Positions 38,243-47,079 of a stretch of 64,000 nucleotides of DNA are shown one piece after another (position 1 is the first letter of the stretch; the number at the start of each line of letters is the position of its first letter). Source of the DNA: Burkholderiaceae bacterium (GTDB lineage: Bacteria; Pseudomonadota; Gammaproteobacteria; Burkholderiales; Burkholderiaceae_C); the NCBI GenBank assembly GCA_004299095.1, contig SCQQ01000005.1, forward strand, positions 37,384 through 101,383, in the 5' to 3' direction. A model generated the notes under the pieces. It was not told the origin of the DNA, made no database searches, and was given only the letters and a program-made list of their open reading frames with translations. The position numbers and the translations under genes are program-made.

Positions 38243-39577
38243 ATGCAATCCAACCTCAAGAAAGTCCTCGGTTTCTGGGACGTGCTCGGCATCGCCGTGG
38301 GCTCCATCATCGGCGCGGGCATCATGTCGCTCACGGGCGTGGCGATCGGCATCACCGGCAGCGGCGTGCCGCTGGTGCTGGCGGTGGGCGCCTGCTTCAC
38401 GCTCACGGCGCTGATTCCGCTCGGCTTCCTGAGCGCCGCCGCGCCCACCACCGGCGGCTTCTACCGCTACACCAGCCGCCTGCTGTCGCCGCAGGTGGGC
38501 GTCTTCTACATCCTGCTCTACCTGCTCTCCAAGGTGACGGTGGCGATGTACGTGCTCTCGTTCACGCAGTACCTGCAAGCGCTCATGCCGGGCCTGCCGG
38601 TGAAGACCACGTCGATTGCCGCGCTCACGTTCGTGTTCGGCATCAACTTCATCGGCATCAAGCCCATGGCCGTCGTGCAGAAAGCGATGGTGTTCATCCT
38701 CATCGTGGCGCTGCTCGCCTTCATCGTCGCGGGCTTCCCGCACGTCGATTTTGGCGTCTTCAACAGCGCCGAGATGTTTCCGCGCGGCGCGGGCGGCTTC
38801 CTCATGACCACGGGGCTGCTGTTCTCGGCCACCGGCGGCTCGCAAGTGATTGCCGAGCTGGGCGGCGAAATGAAGAACCCGACGCGCGACATCCCGCTCG
38901 TGATGATCATCTCGACGCTCGGCGTGGGCGTGCTCTACGCTTTCATGGCGATCGTCGCGGTCGGCGTGCTGCCCGTGAGCGCGGTCGTCAACCAGCCACT
39001 CACCAAGGTCGCGCATGCCATTTTCAGCGAGCCCATGTACCTCTTTTTCGCCATCGGCGGCGGCCTTTTTGCCATCGGCACGACGCTGGTCGCGCTCTTC
39101 GGCTGGGTCACCAAGAGCTTCCTCGCCGCGAGCGAGGACGGCGTCCTGCCGCGGCGCCTTGCCGACGTCAGCCGGCGCTTCGGCACGCCGCACTGGCTGC
39201 TGCTCATCGTCTACCTCTCGGGCGTGATCCCGGTGCTGCTCGGCGTCACGCTGGAAGACATCGCCAAGATGGGCGTCGGGCTCAACATGGTGATTTACGC
39301 CTTCCCCGCGGTCGCGCTCACGCAACTGCCGCGCAAGTACCCCGAGCTCTACGCCAAGGCGCGCTTCAAGCTGCCGCCCTGGGGCTACAACGTGCTGGCC
39401 GCGCTCGCGGTGGGGTTGTTCGGCGTGCAGTCCTACCTGCTGATCGCCGACCTCAACTTCAAATACCTCGCCGCCATGGGCGTCTACGTGGCGCTCGCGC
39501 TCGCCTACGCCATCTGGGTCGGCCGCACGAAAGCCTTCAAGGCGAAACGGTTCGCGCCGCTCGCAGAAATCGCCTGA
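38243..39577 (+). CDS. APC-superfamily amino-acid permease-like transporter
   Basis: A protein of 444 residues with about twelve helices and the APC opening GFWDVLGIAVGSIIGAGIMSLTG, TGGFYRYTSRLLSPQVG and ATGGSQVIAELGGEMKNPTRDIP. Substrates are amino acids, amines or related compounds. It lies 35 bases behind the UbiA-like gene, in the same direction, and may export or import an intermediate of the preceding pathway. The exact substrate is not inferable. Confidence 0.85.
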   Translation: MQSNLKKVLGFWDVLGIAVGSIIGAGIMSLTGVAIGITGSGVPLVLAVGACFTLTALIPLGFLSAAAPTTGGFYRYTSRLLSPQVGVFYILLYLLSKVTVAMYVLSFTQYLQALMPGLPVKTTSIAALTFVFGINFIGIKPMAVVQKAMVFILIVALLAFIVAGFPHVDFGVFNSAEMFPRGAGGFLMTTGLLFSATGGSQVIAELGGEMKNPTRDIPLVMIISTLGVGVLYAFMAIVAVGVLPVSAVVNQPLTKVAHAIFSEPMYLFFAIGGGLFAIGTTLVALFGWVTKSFLAASEDGVLPRRLADVSRRFGTPHWLLLIVYLSGVIPVLLGVTLEDIAKMGVGLNMVIYAFPAVALTQLPRKYPELYAKARFKLPPWGYNVLAALAVGLFGVQSYLLIADLNFKYLAAMGVYVALALAYAIWVGRTKAFKAKRFAPLAEIA

Positions 39578-39640
39578 GCAAGCGACAAACCAGGCAGTAC
39601 GTCACGACGCTGGAGCGCAATTGCCGCAGCGGGCCCCACC

Positions 39641-40096
39641 ATGATTCTCGAGTCCTTCCTCGCCTATTTCCACCTGATCGCGATCTTTGCCTGGATCGTT
39701 TTCGCGGTAAGCCAGGCCGCGGTCTGCCATCTCGAGTGGATGAACGAAGCGGCCCTGAAACGCCTCGTGCGCTTGGACACGATTCTGTGGACAGCGACCG
39801 CAAGCGTCGCGCTCGCCGGGCTTGCACGCGTCATTTTCGGCATGAAAGGCGTGCAGTTCTATGCGCTCGACTGGCTCCTGTACACGAAGATCGCGCTGTT
39901 TCTCATCGTCGCGTCGCTGCAAGTCGTTCCATCGCGGCACTACCGGCGTTGGCTGAAAGCGTTTCCGCAGCAGGGCCTGCCAGCCGACGATGAGGTGCGC
40001 AGCGCGCGCCGCAACATCATGATTGCCACGCATCTGATGGCCATCATTCCGCTGCCGGCGGTTTTCCTCGCGAGAGGGTTTGGGTATTTGGGTTAG
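39641..40096 (+). CDS. DUF2214-family small membrane protein
   Basis: A protein of 151 residues with four hydrophobic helices (LAYFHLIAIFAWIVFAVSQAA; TILWTATASVALAGLARVI; WLLYTKIALFLIVASLQVV; IMIATHLMAIIPLPAVFLA). Histidines in helices 1 and 4 and the tail ARRNIMIATHLM match DUF2214, relatives of which may bind haem b. This would suit the haem operon but is inference. It converges on iscR. Confidence 0.75.
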   Translation: MILESFLAYFHLIAIFAWIVFAVSQAAVCHLEWMNEAALKRLVRLDTILWTATASVALAGLARVIFGMKGVQFYALDWLLYTKIALFLIVASLQVVPSRHYRRWLKAFPQQGLPADDEVRSARRNIMIATHLMAIIPLPAVFLARGFGYLG

Positions 40097-40220
40097 CCGC
40101 TTCCGGTATTGATGTCCACGCGCGACCAAAATTGGCCGTGTCGATTGCTCAACGCGCGCTGCAATTCGACCGTACGTCCGGCGAATCCATCGTGAAAGTG
40201 CGTGCCGCGGAAGATGTCCG

Positions 40221-40282
40221 CTTCAAGGCGGGGTGGATACCTTGGAACAAGAATCACGCCGGTCAACACGACGCGGCGCAAG
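40221..40282. repeat. Copy A of a degenerate dispersed repeat
   Basis: A 62-base stretch that aligns, with about three bases in four identical by eye, to 46785-46847. Shared strings include GTGGA-AC-C, TGGAA-AAG, ATCAC and ACGCGGCGCAAG. It lies between the DUF2214 gene and iscR and is probably the decayed end of an insertion sequence. Confidence 0.5.
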
Positions 40283-40343
40283 TCTGGCGCTGAATTCAAC
40301 CTCGGGGCGGCGTGCCCGCATGCGCTGCGCCCGCGCACAGCGC

Positions 40344-40877
40344 CTACTTCCCCATCATCGCGCCCCATGCAAAAACCGAATTGGGCGCGTCCACGTGAAT
40401 CGGCCTGACCGGGGCCACCCTGGAAATCGCGCGCCGCACGACCGGTTGCTCCTCGACTTCGATGCCGTTCGCACGCTCCTGCTCGACCAGGCTCTGCAGC
40501 GTCACCGATTGGAGGAACTGCAACATGTGCGCGTTGAGCGCTTCCCAGAGCTTGTGCGTCAGGCAACGAGTGCCGTGAACGCCGCAATTTTCCTGGTCGC
40601 CGGAGCAACTGAAATCCGCCGGCCCGTCCACCGAGAGAATGATGTCGGCCACCGTGATGCTGGCGGCGTCGCGGCCGAGCGAGTAGCCGCCTCCCGGGCC
40701 CCGGGTCGATTCAATCAACTCCTGCCGCTTGATTTTGCTGAACAGCTGTTCGAGATAGGACAGCGAGATGTGCTGCCGCAGGCTGATCGCCGCCAGCGTC
40801 ACCGGGCCGCTCGCCTCGTGCAGCGCGAGGTCGAGCATGGCAGTGACGGCGTAATGGCCCTTGGTGGTAAGACGCAT
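40344..40877 (-). CDS. iscR: IscR-like Rrf2-family regulator
   Basis: A protein of 177 residues. The winged helix is present (MRLTTKGHYAVTAMLDLALH, ISLSYLEQLFSKIKRQELI, RGPGGGYSLGRD). The iron-sulfur ligands follow as Cys91, Cys98, Cys105 and His108 (CSGDQENCGVHGTRCLTH). It senses 2Fe-2S status and represses iron-sulfur assembly genes, but no isc genes follow it here: it ends convergent with DUF2214. AAGGGGATCACC precedes the ATG at 40877. It lies downstream of sdhB in the same direction. Confidence 0.88.
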   Translation of the reverse strand: MRLTTKGHYAVTAMLDLALHEASGPVTLAAISLRQHISLSYLEQLFSKIKRQELIESTRGPGGGYSLGRDAASITVADIILSVDGPADFSCSGDQENCGVHGTRCLTHKLWEALNAHMLQFLQSVTLQSLVEQERANGIEVEEQPVVRRAISRVAPVRPIHVDAPNSVFAWGAMMGK

Positions 40878-41238
40878 GGTGATCCCCTTGATGGCAAGCG
40901 CAACAGGCCGGAGGCGTACTGCGCGGCCGTTGCGTTCGACAAATGGGGGCACTTTCTCCGTTTCATCTCACGATGTCCGCAAAACTTGACCCAGTTCATC
41001 GAATCGACAAATAAACCAGGTCTTCGAACCACGCAGGTCTTGCAAGCGCAGAGCGGCTGCGAACGCCGACGAGTCAACCTGTTCCTGAGCGCCTCGGCTC
41101 ATTTCGTTGCTTGCTTCACGCATCGGCGTAGCGCCCTCTCACAGCGGCGCGATATGGCAGCCTTGCGCCCATCGTTTCCGTCCCGGACGGACGAAAACGC
41201 GGCAGCAGGTTCCCCGTCCGGAGCGTCCGAATCGACCG
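40878..41238. other. Gap between sdhB and iscR
   Basis: About 360 bases with no recognisable gene. The iscR promoter should lie in its left part; the sdhB transcript ends in its right part. No clean hairpin was identified. Confidence 0.35.
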
Positions 41239-42018
41239 TCAAATGATGCGTTCGGCAATCAGCTTCTTGATCTGGGCAATCGCCTTGGCCGGGTTCAGCC
41301 CCTTGGGGCAGGTGTTGGTGCCGTTCATGATCGCGTGGCAGCGGTAGAGCTTGAACGGGTCGTTGAGATCGTCCAGGCGCTCGCCCGTCGCTTCGTCGCG
41401 CGAATCGGAAATCCAGCGGTAAGCCTGCAGCAGGATGGCCGGGCCGAGGAAGCGATCCGGGTTCCACCAGTAGCTCGGGCACGACGCCGTGCAGCACGCG
41501 CACAGGATGCACTCGTACAACCCGTCCAGCTTCTTGCGGTCTTCGGGCGACTGCAGGCGCTCGCGCGAGCCTTCGGCGCTTTTCGCCTTGAGCCACGGCT
41601 CGATGGAGAAGTACTGCGCGTAGAAGTGCGTGAAGTCCGGCACCAGATCCTTGACGACCGGCATGTGCGGCAACGGGTAAATGTTGACCAGTCCTTTGCG
41701 CAGGTCGTCCAGCGACTTGGTGCAGGCGAGCGTGTTCTCGCCGTTGATGTTCATCGAGCACGAACCGCACACGCCCTCGCGGCAGGAGCGGCGCAGCGTG
41801 AGCGTGGGATCGATCTCGTTCTTGATCTTGAGCAGGACGTCCAAGACCATGGAGCTGCCGCTCACGTCGACGTCGTAGGAATCCATGCGCGGGTTGCCGC
41901 CGGCGTCCGGATCCCAGCGATAAATCCGGAAAGTACGTACTTTCTTCGCATCCGGCTTGGCCGCGTAATGCTTGCCTTCCTTGACTCGCGAGAGCTTGGG
42001 TAATGTGAATTGGGCCAT
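41239..42018 (-). CDS. sdhB: Succinate dehydrogenase iron-sulfur subunit
   Basis: A protein of 259 residues from an ATG preceded by AAGGAGGTCCAC. Three cluster motifs are present: [21 protein letters not shown] (2Fe-2S), [12 protein letters not shown] (4Fe-4S) and [14 protein letters not shown] (3Fe-4S). The N-terminal segment [19 protein letters not shown] and [20 protein letters not shown] resemble the alphaproteobacterial/mitochondrial branch. It should pass electrons from SdhA to quinone through SdhC/D, but the sdhA gene upstream is broken and sdhC/sdhD are absent, so a functional complex from this locus is doubtful. Confidence 0.93.
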   Translation of the reverse strand: MAQFTLPKLSRVKEGKHYAAKPDAKKVRTFRIYRWDPDAGGNPRMDSYDVDVSGSSMVLDVLLKIKNEIDPTLTLRRSCREGVCGSCSMNINGENTLACTKSLDDLRKGLVNIYPLPHMPVVKDLVPDFTHFYAQYFSIEPWLKAKSAEGSRERLQSPEDRKKLDGLYECILCACCTASCPSYWWNPDRFLGPAILLQAYRWISDSRDEATGERLDDLNDPFKLYRCHAIMNGTNTCPKGLNPAKAIAQIKKLIAERII

Positions 42019-42124
42019 GTGGACCTCCTTGCTGGGTTGCTGAATGACGGCCCGCGGCTTCGCGGCGTGATGCCCGAAGCCGACGAACGATTCCAAGCCT
42101 TTGGCGCCGTCAACTCCTGACGGC

Positions 42125-43705
42125 TTAGTACACGCGCTTGGCGGGCGGTACCGACTCGACTTCCGCGTCCAGCGGCTGCGTGTGAACCGGTCGATAGTCG
42201 AATGCGCACCGGCCCTTGTCATCGATCGTCACCAGGGTGTGCTTCATCCAGTTCACGTCGTCGCGCTCGGGGAAGTCTTCGCGGGCGTGCCCGCCGCGCG
42301 TCTCCGGTCGCTGCGCTGCCGAGTGCATGGTGCCGACCGCCTGCCCGAGCAGGTTGCCGAGCTCAAAGGTCTCGATCAAATCCGAATTCCAGATGAGCGA
42401 GTGATCGCTCACGTGGATATCCTCGAACTGCGCGTACACGTCGTCGATGCGCTTGCAGCCTTCCGCCAGGCTCTCGGCGGTGCGGAACACGGCAGCATCG
42501 TTCTGCATGGTGCGCTGCATCTTCACGCGCAGTTGCGCGGTCGGCGTACCGCCCTTCGCATAACGCAGTTTGTCGAGCCGAGTCAGCGCCGGCTCCAGTA
42601 CATCGGGCGGAAGATCGTGGTAAGGCGTTTCGGGCTTGATCAGCTCGACGCAGCGGCGCGCAGCGGCGCGGCCGAACACGACGATGTCCAACAAGGAATT
42701 GGTGCCGAGCCGGTTGGCGCCGTGCACCGAAACACAGGCGCCTTCGCCGATGGCGAACAGCCCCGGCACGACAAAGTCGTTGTCATCACCGACCTTCTGC
42801 ACGACTTCGCCCTGGATGTTGGTCGGGATGCCGCCCATGCAGTAGTGCACCGTCGGCAAGACCGGTATCGGCTCCTTGGTGACGTCGACGCCGGCGAAGA
42901 TGCGCGCCGTCTCCGAGATGCCGGGCAGACGCTCGCGCAGCACGTCGGCGCCAAGATGCGCGAGGTTCAGGAACACGTGATCCTTGTGCTCGCCGACGCC
43001 GCGGCCTTCCCGAATCTCCAGGGTGATGGCACGGCTCACCACGTCGCGCGAGGCCAAGTCCTTCACGTGCGGCGCGTAGCGCTCCATGAAGCGCTCACCG
43101 TCGGAATTCGTGAGATAGCCGCCTTCGCCGCGGGAGCCCTCGGTGATCAGGCAGCCCGCGCCGTAAATGCCGGTGGGGTGAAATTGCACGAACTCCAGGT
43201 CTTCGAGCGCCAGGCCGGCGCGCAGCGCCATGCCGCCGCCGTCGCCCGTGCAGGTGTGGGCCGACGTGCATGAAAAGTAGGCGCGCCCGTAACCGCCGGT
43301 CGCCAGGATGACGGCGTGGCCGCGGAAGAAATGCAGGTTGCCTTCCTTCAGGTCGATGGCGAGTACACCGACGATCCGGCCGCTCTGCGGATCCTTGACG
43401 AGATCGGTGACGAAGAACTCGACAAAAAAGTTGACGCCGTGCTTCAGGCCTTGGGTGTAGAGCGTGTGCAGGATCGCGTGGCCGGTACGGTCGGCCGCAG
43501 CGCAGCTGCGTCGCGCAAGCGCCTCGCCATGCCGGATGGTATGGCCGCCGAACGGGCGCTGGTAGATGTGGCCGTCCTCCGTGCGCGAAAACGGGACACC
43601 GAAATGCTCCAACTCGATCACTGCGGGGATCGCGTCGCGACACATGTACTCGATGGCGTCCTGATCGCCCAGCCAGTCGCCACCCTTGATCAATGTGTCG
43701 CGCTT
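42125..43705 (-). pseudogene. sdhA: Succinate dehydrogenase flavoprotein subunit, 5'-truncated
   Basis: Homology to SdhA is continuous from about 43700 ([20 protein letters not shown]) to the stop at 42125: active-site strings [35 protein letters not shown] and [13 protein letters not shown] are intact. The first roughly 90 residues are missing, including the GxGxxG FAD-binding motif and the His that carries covalent FAD (SHTVAAQGG region). The frame stays open by chance up to 44053, but the residues beyond 43705 have no SdhA similarity and are the reverse strand of an AIPR gene remnant. No activity is expected. sdhC and sdhD, normally upstream, are also gone. Confidence 0.85.
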
Positions 43706-43804
43706 TGTGGCGATACAGCAGGCTGTTCGTGACTTGGTCAGTGTGCGCGTCACCAAGCTCCGCCAGGCGGTCAATGCCAAGGCGGCGATGCCGGAGGAAA
43801 TTGC

Positions 43805-45028
43805 GTTACCGATCGCGGCCCGGCGATATCCCGGATTCTTGATCTCCAGATCGTCAACGGAGGACAGACGACAGCGTCGTTGTTCCATACGCGCAAGCGG
43901 GATGGCGCCGACCTCTCGCGCGTGTTTGTCCAAGTGAAGTTGTCGGTGGTCGACGCGGATCGAAGCGAAACCGTCGTGCCGAGAATCTCGGAATACGCGA
44001 ACACCCAGAACCGCGTCAGTGCTGCGGACTTCTTTTCGAACCATCCATTCCATGTGCGTATGGAAGGGTTCTCACGGCGGATCTGGGCCCCGACGGCAGG
44101 CCAGTCGACACGCGAGACGAAGTGGTTCTATGAACGTACACGGGGGCAGTACGCCGACGCGCAATCCAAACTAACGGCTGCTGAGAGACGGAGGTTCACG
44201 GCCGAGTATCCGAAGGCGCAGATGTTCACCAAGACCGACCTCGCCAAGTTCGAGAACGTCTGGGATGATGCCCCACATTGGGTGAGTCTGGGCGCACAGA
44301 AAAACTTCGCGCACTACGCGCAACGCATCGGTGCCGAGTGGGAGAGGTCACAGGACGGGTTCAACGAGTTCTACTACAAGTGGGTCATCGCCCGGGCGAT
44401 CGTTTTCAGGAGTACCGAACGCCTTGTGTCCGCGCAGCCCTGGTACAACGGTGGTTACCGCGCAAACATCGTGGCCTATGCCTTGGCGATGTTGGGCGAG
44501 GTCGCGCGCCGCAGGAAGCAGAAGATCGACTTCATCGCGGTGTGGGCGGCCCAGGCCACCGACTCCGTACTCGGTGGAGCGATCACGACCGCTGCCGCCT
44601 TGGTGAATGAGGAGATCATGTCGCCCCCGACCGGCATCTCGAACATCTCCGAGTGGTGCAAGAAGGAAGCGTGTTGGCAGAAGCTCGTTGCCGCACGTGT
44701 TCCTCAGCTGGAGCAGAGTCTGCCGGCGGGATTCTTCGACCTGCTCGTGACTCAGGAAGATCACGCTGTCGTCCTGCGCGACGCCAAGAAAACTCAGCAG
44801 ATCGATGACGGCATTGACGCACAGCGGAAGGTGCTTGCGATACCCGCTAGTGATTGGGCACGGATCCAAAAAGCGCTCGCCGCGAACGGATGGCTCACGT
44901 CGAAAGAGGACGGGGTCCTTAAAATCGCAATGCAAATCCCGTCCAAGCTACCAACCGAGAGACAAAGCAAAATACTGCTGCAACTAATCGACAAGGCCAG
45001 ACTTGAGGGCGTAACTCTGCGTAAGTAG
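43805..45028 (+). pseudogene. AIPR (abortive infection phage resistance) protein, 5'-truncated
   Basis: From about 43805 the frame reads [20 protein letters not shown], the core AIPR motif, then [76 protein letters not shown] and YNGGYRANIVAYALAML. The C-terminal 400 residues are thus intact, but the N-terminal half is lost; upstream bases belong to no recognisable AIPR sequence. The family is linked to anti-phage abortive infection. It runs head-to-head with the broken sdhA, and its stop codon overlaps the end of the following insertion sequence. Confidence 0.82.
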
Positions 45029-46638
45029 TCAGACCTGCAAAATTCAGTTTCAGCCGAACACTGTCCTTTGGCCGGCGTCAAGCGTGAGGTAATCGTCCGC
45101 GGCAGTCCGCAACGACCGTGAAAGTGCGGCCAGAACGAGGCGCAAATAAAGGGCTTTGAGCCCCAGACGGGCAATCGCCCGCAGCAGCCAGCGGATGTTG
45201 TAGCCCGCCGCGCACAACACCGCGTGCAGTGCGTCACCGATTTGCCCTTTCAGCCAACAACGATCCATGCGGCAGTCGCTCTTCGTGTGGCCGATGGCTG
45301 GCTCCACGGCCGAGCGGCGCCTGAGCCACTTCCTCTGCTGCTTGGTCAGGCGCTTGTATTTGCCCCGGTGCGTGATCTCGACGCCCGGGTTGTCTTGGTC
45401 CACGCCGCGAAAGCCCAGGTCAGCAAAGACTTCCTTCACTTCGCGTCCGGTGGCTTGCAGGAGGATGTTGGTCTGCTCGATCTGGGCCGCGAGGATGTGG
45501 CCGTCATACGGATTGCCGGGAAAGGTACGGGCGCCCACCATCAGGCCGCTCTTGTGCGTGACGGCCACCGCCGCCTTGACACCGAACTCGTACGGGGTGC
45601 GCGCTTTGCCCTTGGCGATGCATTCCACTTCCGGGGCATGCAGCGCGTACAGCTTCGCCTTGCTCTTCTTGCCTTGCGTGCGGATGCGCTCGCAGCGCTG
45701 CAACAAATCGTTGAAGCGTTCGAACCGCTCGGCCGTCATGTCGATGTCGGCGGCCTTGCGCTCGATCTCCCGCAGCAGGCGCCCCACGATGGTGCGCTGG
45801 CGGCGGGCGACCTTCGCAAGCCGCCGGAACTGGCGCGCATGCCCGTAGCGCCCCGCCTTCCAGCGCAGATGCTTGCCCTCTTTGGCGAAAGTCTGCTTGA
45901 GCTCGATGCCGGCGGCACCCGCCGCTTTCACGAGCGCGCGGCGCGCCGCTTCCAGCAGTCTCGAATCGGTGGGGTGCGCGATCGCCTTGGGCTGCACGGT
46001 GGTGTCGACGATCACACGCTTGAATTCCGCCGGCTTGATCGCCTTCATCGTCACTGCGGTGTCAATCGTGGCCTTCAGGATCTCTTCGACGCCGGCCTCA
46101 CCGGCGGCAGCTCGAAAGCGTCCGAGCTGCGTGGCGTCGCAGGGCAGCCTGGGCTCGTAGTACTCCCGCCCCGAGAAGTACTGCCAGACCACGTTCTCGC
46201 TCCAGCGGGCAACCAGCTCCTCGTCGCTCAGGTTGAACGCGTGCTTCAGGTACAAGAGACTGATCATCAGTCGCATCGCGAGGCGCGGGCGGCCTGCGTT
46301 GCTCAGCACCGTGACGCCCTCGGGCACAGCGCCGAACAAGTCCTCTTCGGCAACGGCCTCACCTGCCGCCGGTGCAGTGCGCGCAAAGCACGGTGCCAGT
46401 GTCGCTTCCAAGCTCGCCCAAGGCAGGCGCCGGGCCAATACGGCCAGCGGGTGCGCCATGTCAATCATCTGATCGATGCGGGCGCGAAAGAAGTCGTCGA
46501 TGGCCATGCGGCGCGTCCCTTCTCAAAAACTCCCAGAAACTGAGCCCAATTGCAGCAGAAACCCGGAGATTTCGCCATCGGCGTTTGCCCTTGAAAGCCA
46601 GTATTCATGCGGGTTGCAGCAATTTTGCAGGTCTGACT
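45027..46638. mobile_element. IS5-family insertion sequence, complete, about 1.6 kb
   Basis: Terminal inverted repeats of 18 bases, AGTCAGACCTGCAAAATT at 45027-45044 and its exact reverse complement at 46621-46638, enclose one transposase. The four bases AAGT flank both ends (45023-45026 and 46639-46642), consistent with a 4-bp target duplication. The intact transposase and perfect repeats suggest a recent and possibly still mobile insertion. Confidence 0.88.
45050..46507 (-). CDS. IS5-family DDE transposase
   Basis: A protein of 485 residues. The N-terminal part (MAIDDFFRARIDQMIDMAHPLAVLARRLPW; LMISLLYLKHAFNLSDEELVARW) is the DUF772-type domain of this family. The DDE residues appear in VIVDTTVQPKAI (Asp), EVFADLGFRGVD (Asp) and RRRSAVEPAIGHTKSD (Glu, Y/R-box like). 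The family length is usually shorter for IS5 proper; this is one of the longer subgroups with a charged central helical stretch. It reads through almost the full element. Confidence 0.9.
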   Translation of the reverse strand: MAIDDFFRARIDQMIDMAHPLAVLARRLPWASLEATLAPCFARTAPAAGEAVAEEDLFGAVPEGVTVLSNAGRPRLAMRLMISLLYLKHAFNLSDEELVARWSENVVWQYFSGREYYEPRLPCDATQLGRFRAAAGEAGVEEILKATIDTAVTMKAIKPAEFKRVIVDTTVQPKAIAHPTDSRLLEAARRALVKAAGAAGIELKQTFAKEGKHLRWKAGRYGHARQFRRLAKVARRQRTIVGRLLREIERKAADIDMTAERFERFNDLLQRCERIRTQGKKSKAKLYALHAPEVECIAKGKARTPYEFGVKAAVAVTHKSGLMVGARTFPGNPYDGHILAAQIEQTNILLQATGREVKEVFADLGFRGVDQDNPGVEITHRGKYKRLTKQQRKWLRRRSAVEPAIGHTKSDCRMDRCWLKGQIGDALHAVLCAAGYNIRWLLRAIARLGLKALYLRLVLAALSRSLRTAADDYLTLDAGQRTVFG

Positions 46639-46642
46639 AAGT

Positions 46643-46795
46643 AGTCCGCCCTGAAAAATTAAAATCGGCGCCGCCACCGGACGGATCAGAGCAGCGTAGA
46701 CGCCAGGCGCCATATCCGGGGCAAAGCGAACGCGGCAGGGCTGCCAGAATCAGGCGCAAATAAAGCCCGGCAAGGTCCAGTCCACTTCGAAGCGA
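46643..46795 (-). mobile_element. Remnant of a second, related IS5-family element
   Basis: Begins with AGTCCGCCCTGAAAAATT, a diverged version of the neighbouring inverted repeat, and is preceded by the same AAGT. On the minus strand it encodes LAGLYLRLILAALPRSL, closely matching LKALYLRLVLAALSRSL at the transposase C-terminus of the complete element. Only this 3' end survives. Confidence 0.65.
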
Positions 46796-46847
46796 GGTGG
46801 ACACCCTGGAAGAAGGGATCACACAGGCCAATGCAACGCGGCGCAAG
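46785..46847. repeat. Copy B of a degenerate dispersed repeat
   Basis: Aligns with 40221-40282 over about 62 bases (GTGGACACC/GTGGATACC, then ACGCGGCGCAAG in both). It sits between two IS remnants, which suggests an IS-derived origin for both copies. Confidence 0.5.
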
Positions 46848-46915
46848 CATGTTGTGGTCAATTTCTTCCGGGCACGCCGACGGGTTAATGAGGTCACGGT
46901 GCTGCTGTCTTGCCC

Positions 46916-47020
46916 TTACTTTATGACCAGTTGCTCGAACTGCGCCGGCGAGCGGCACGAATGCAGTCGCTCGCGGCTGTAGAAATTCGCGATGTAGTCG
47001 GCCACGTCCTGCATGGCTCC
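46916..47020 (-). pseudogene. IS3-family transposase (OrfB) C-terminal remnant
   Basis: On the minus strand the bases encode DVADYIANFYSRERLHSCRS then PAQFEQLVIK and a stop, the typical YxxFYNxxRxHSxxxxxSPxxFE ending of IS3-family rve integrases. The rest of the gene is missing. It marks the left border of the AT-rich island. Confidence 0.7.
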
Positions 47021-47079
47021 GGCATGAGGCGCTACGACAATACCGCCTCACCGATCAGTATATCTGCCAACTCGTTCAA

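Noticed and set aside
43706..44053. Apparent N-terminal 116 residues of sdhA
   Set aside because: They do not match any SdhA N-terminus and are the reverse strand of the AIPR gene; the open frame is accidental.
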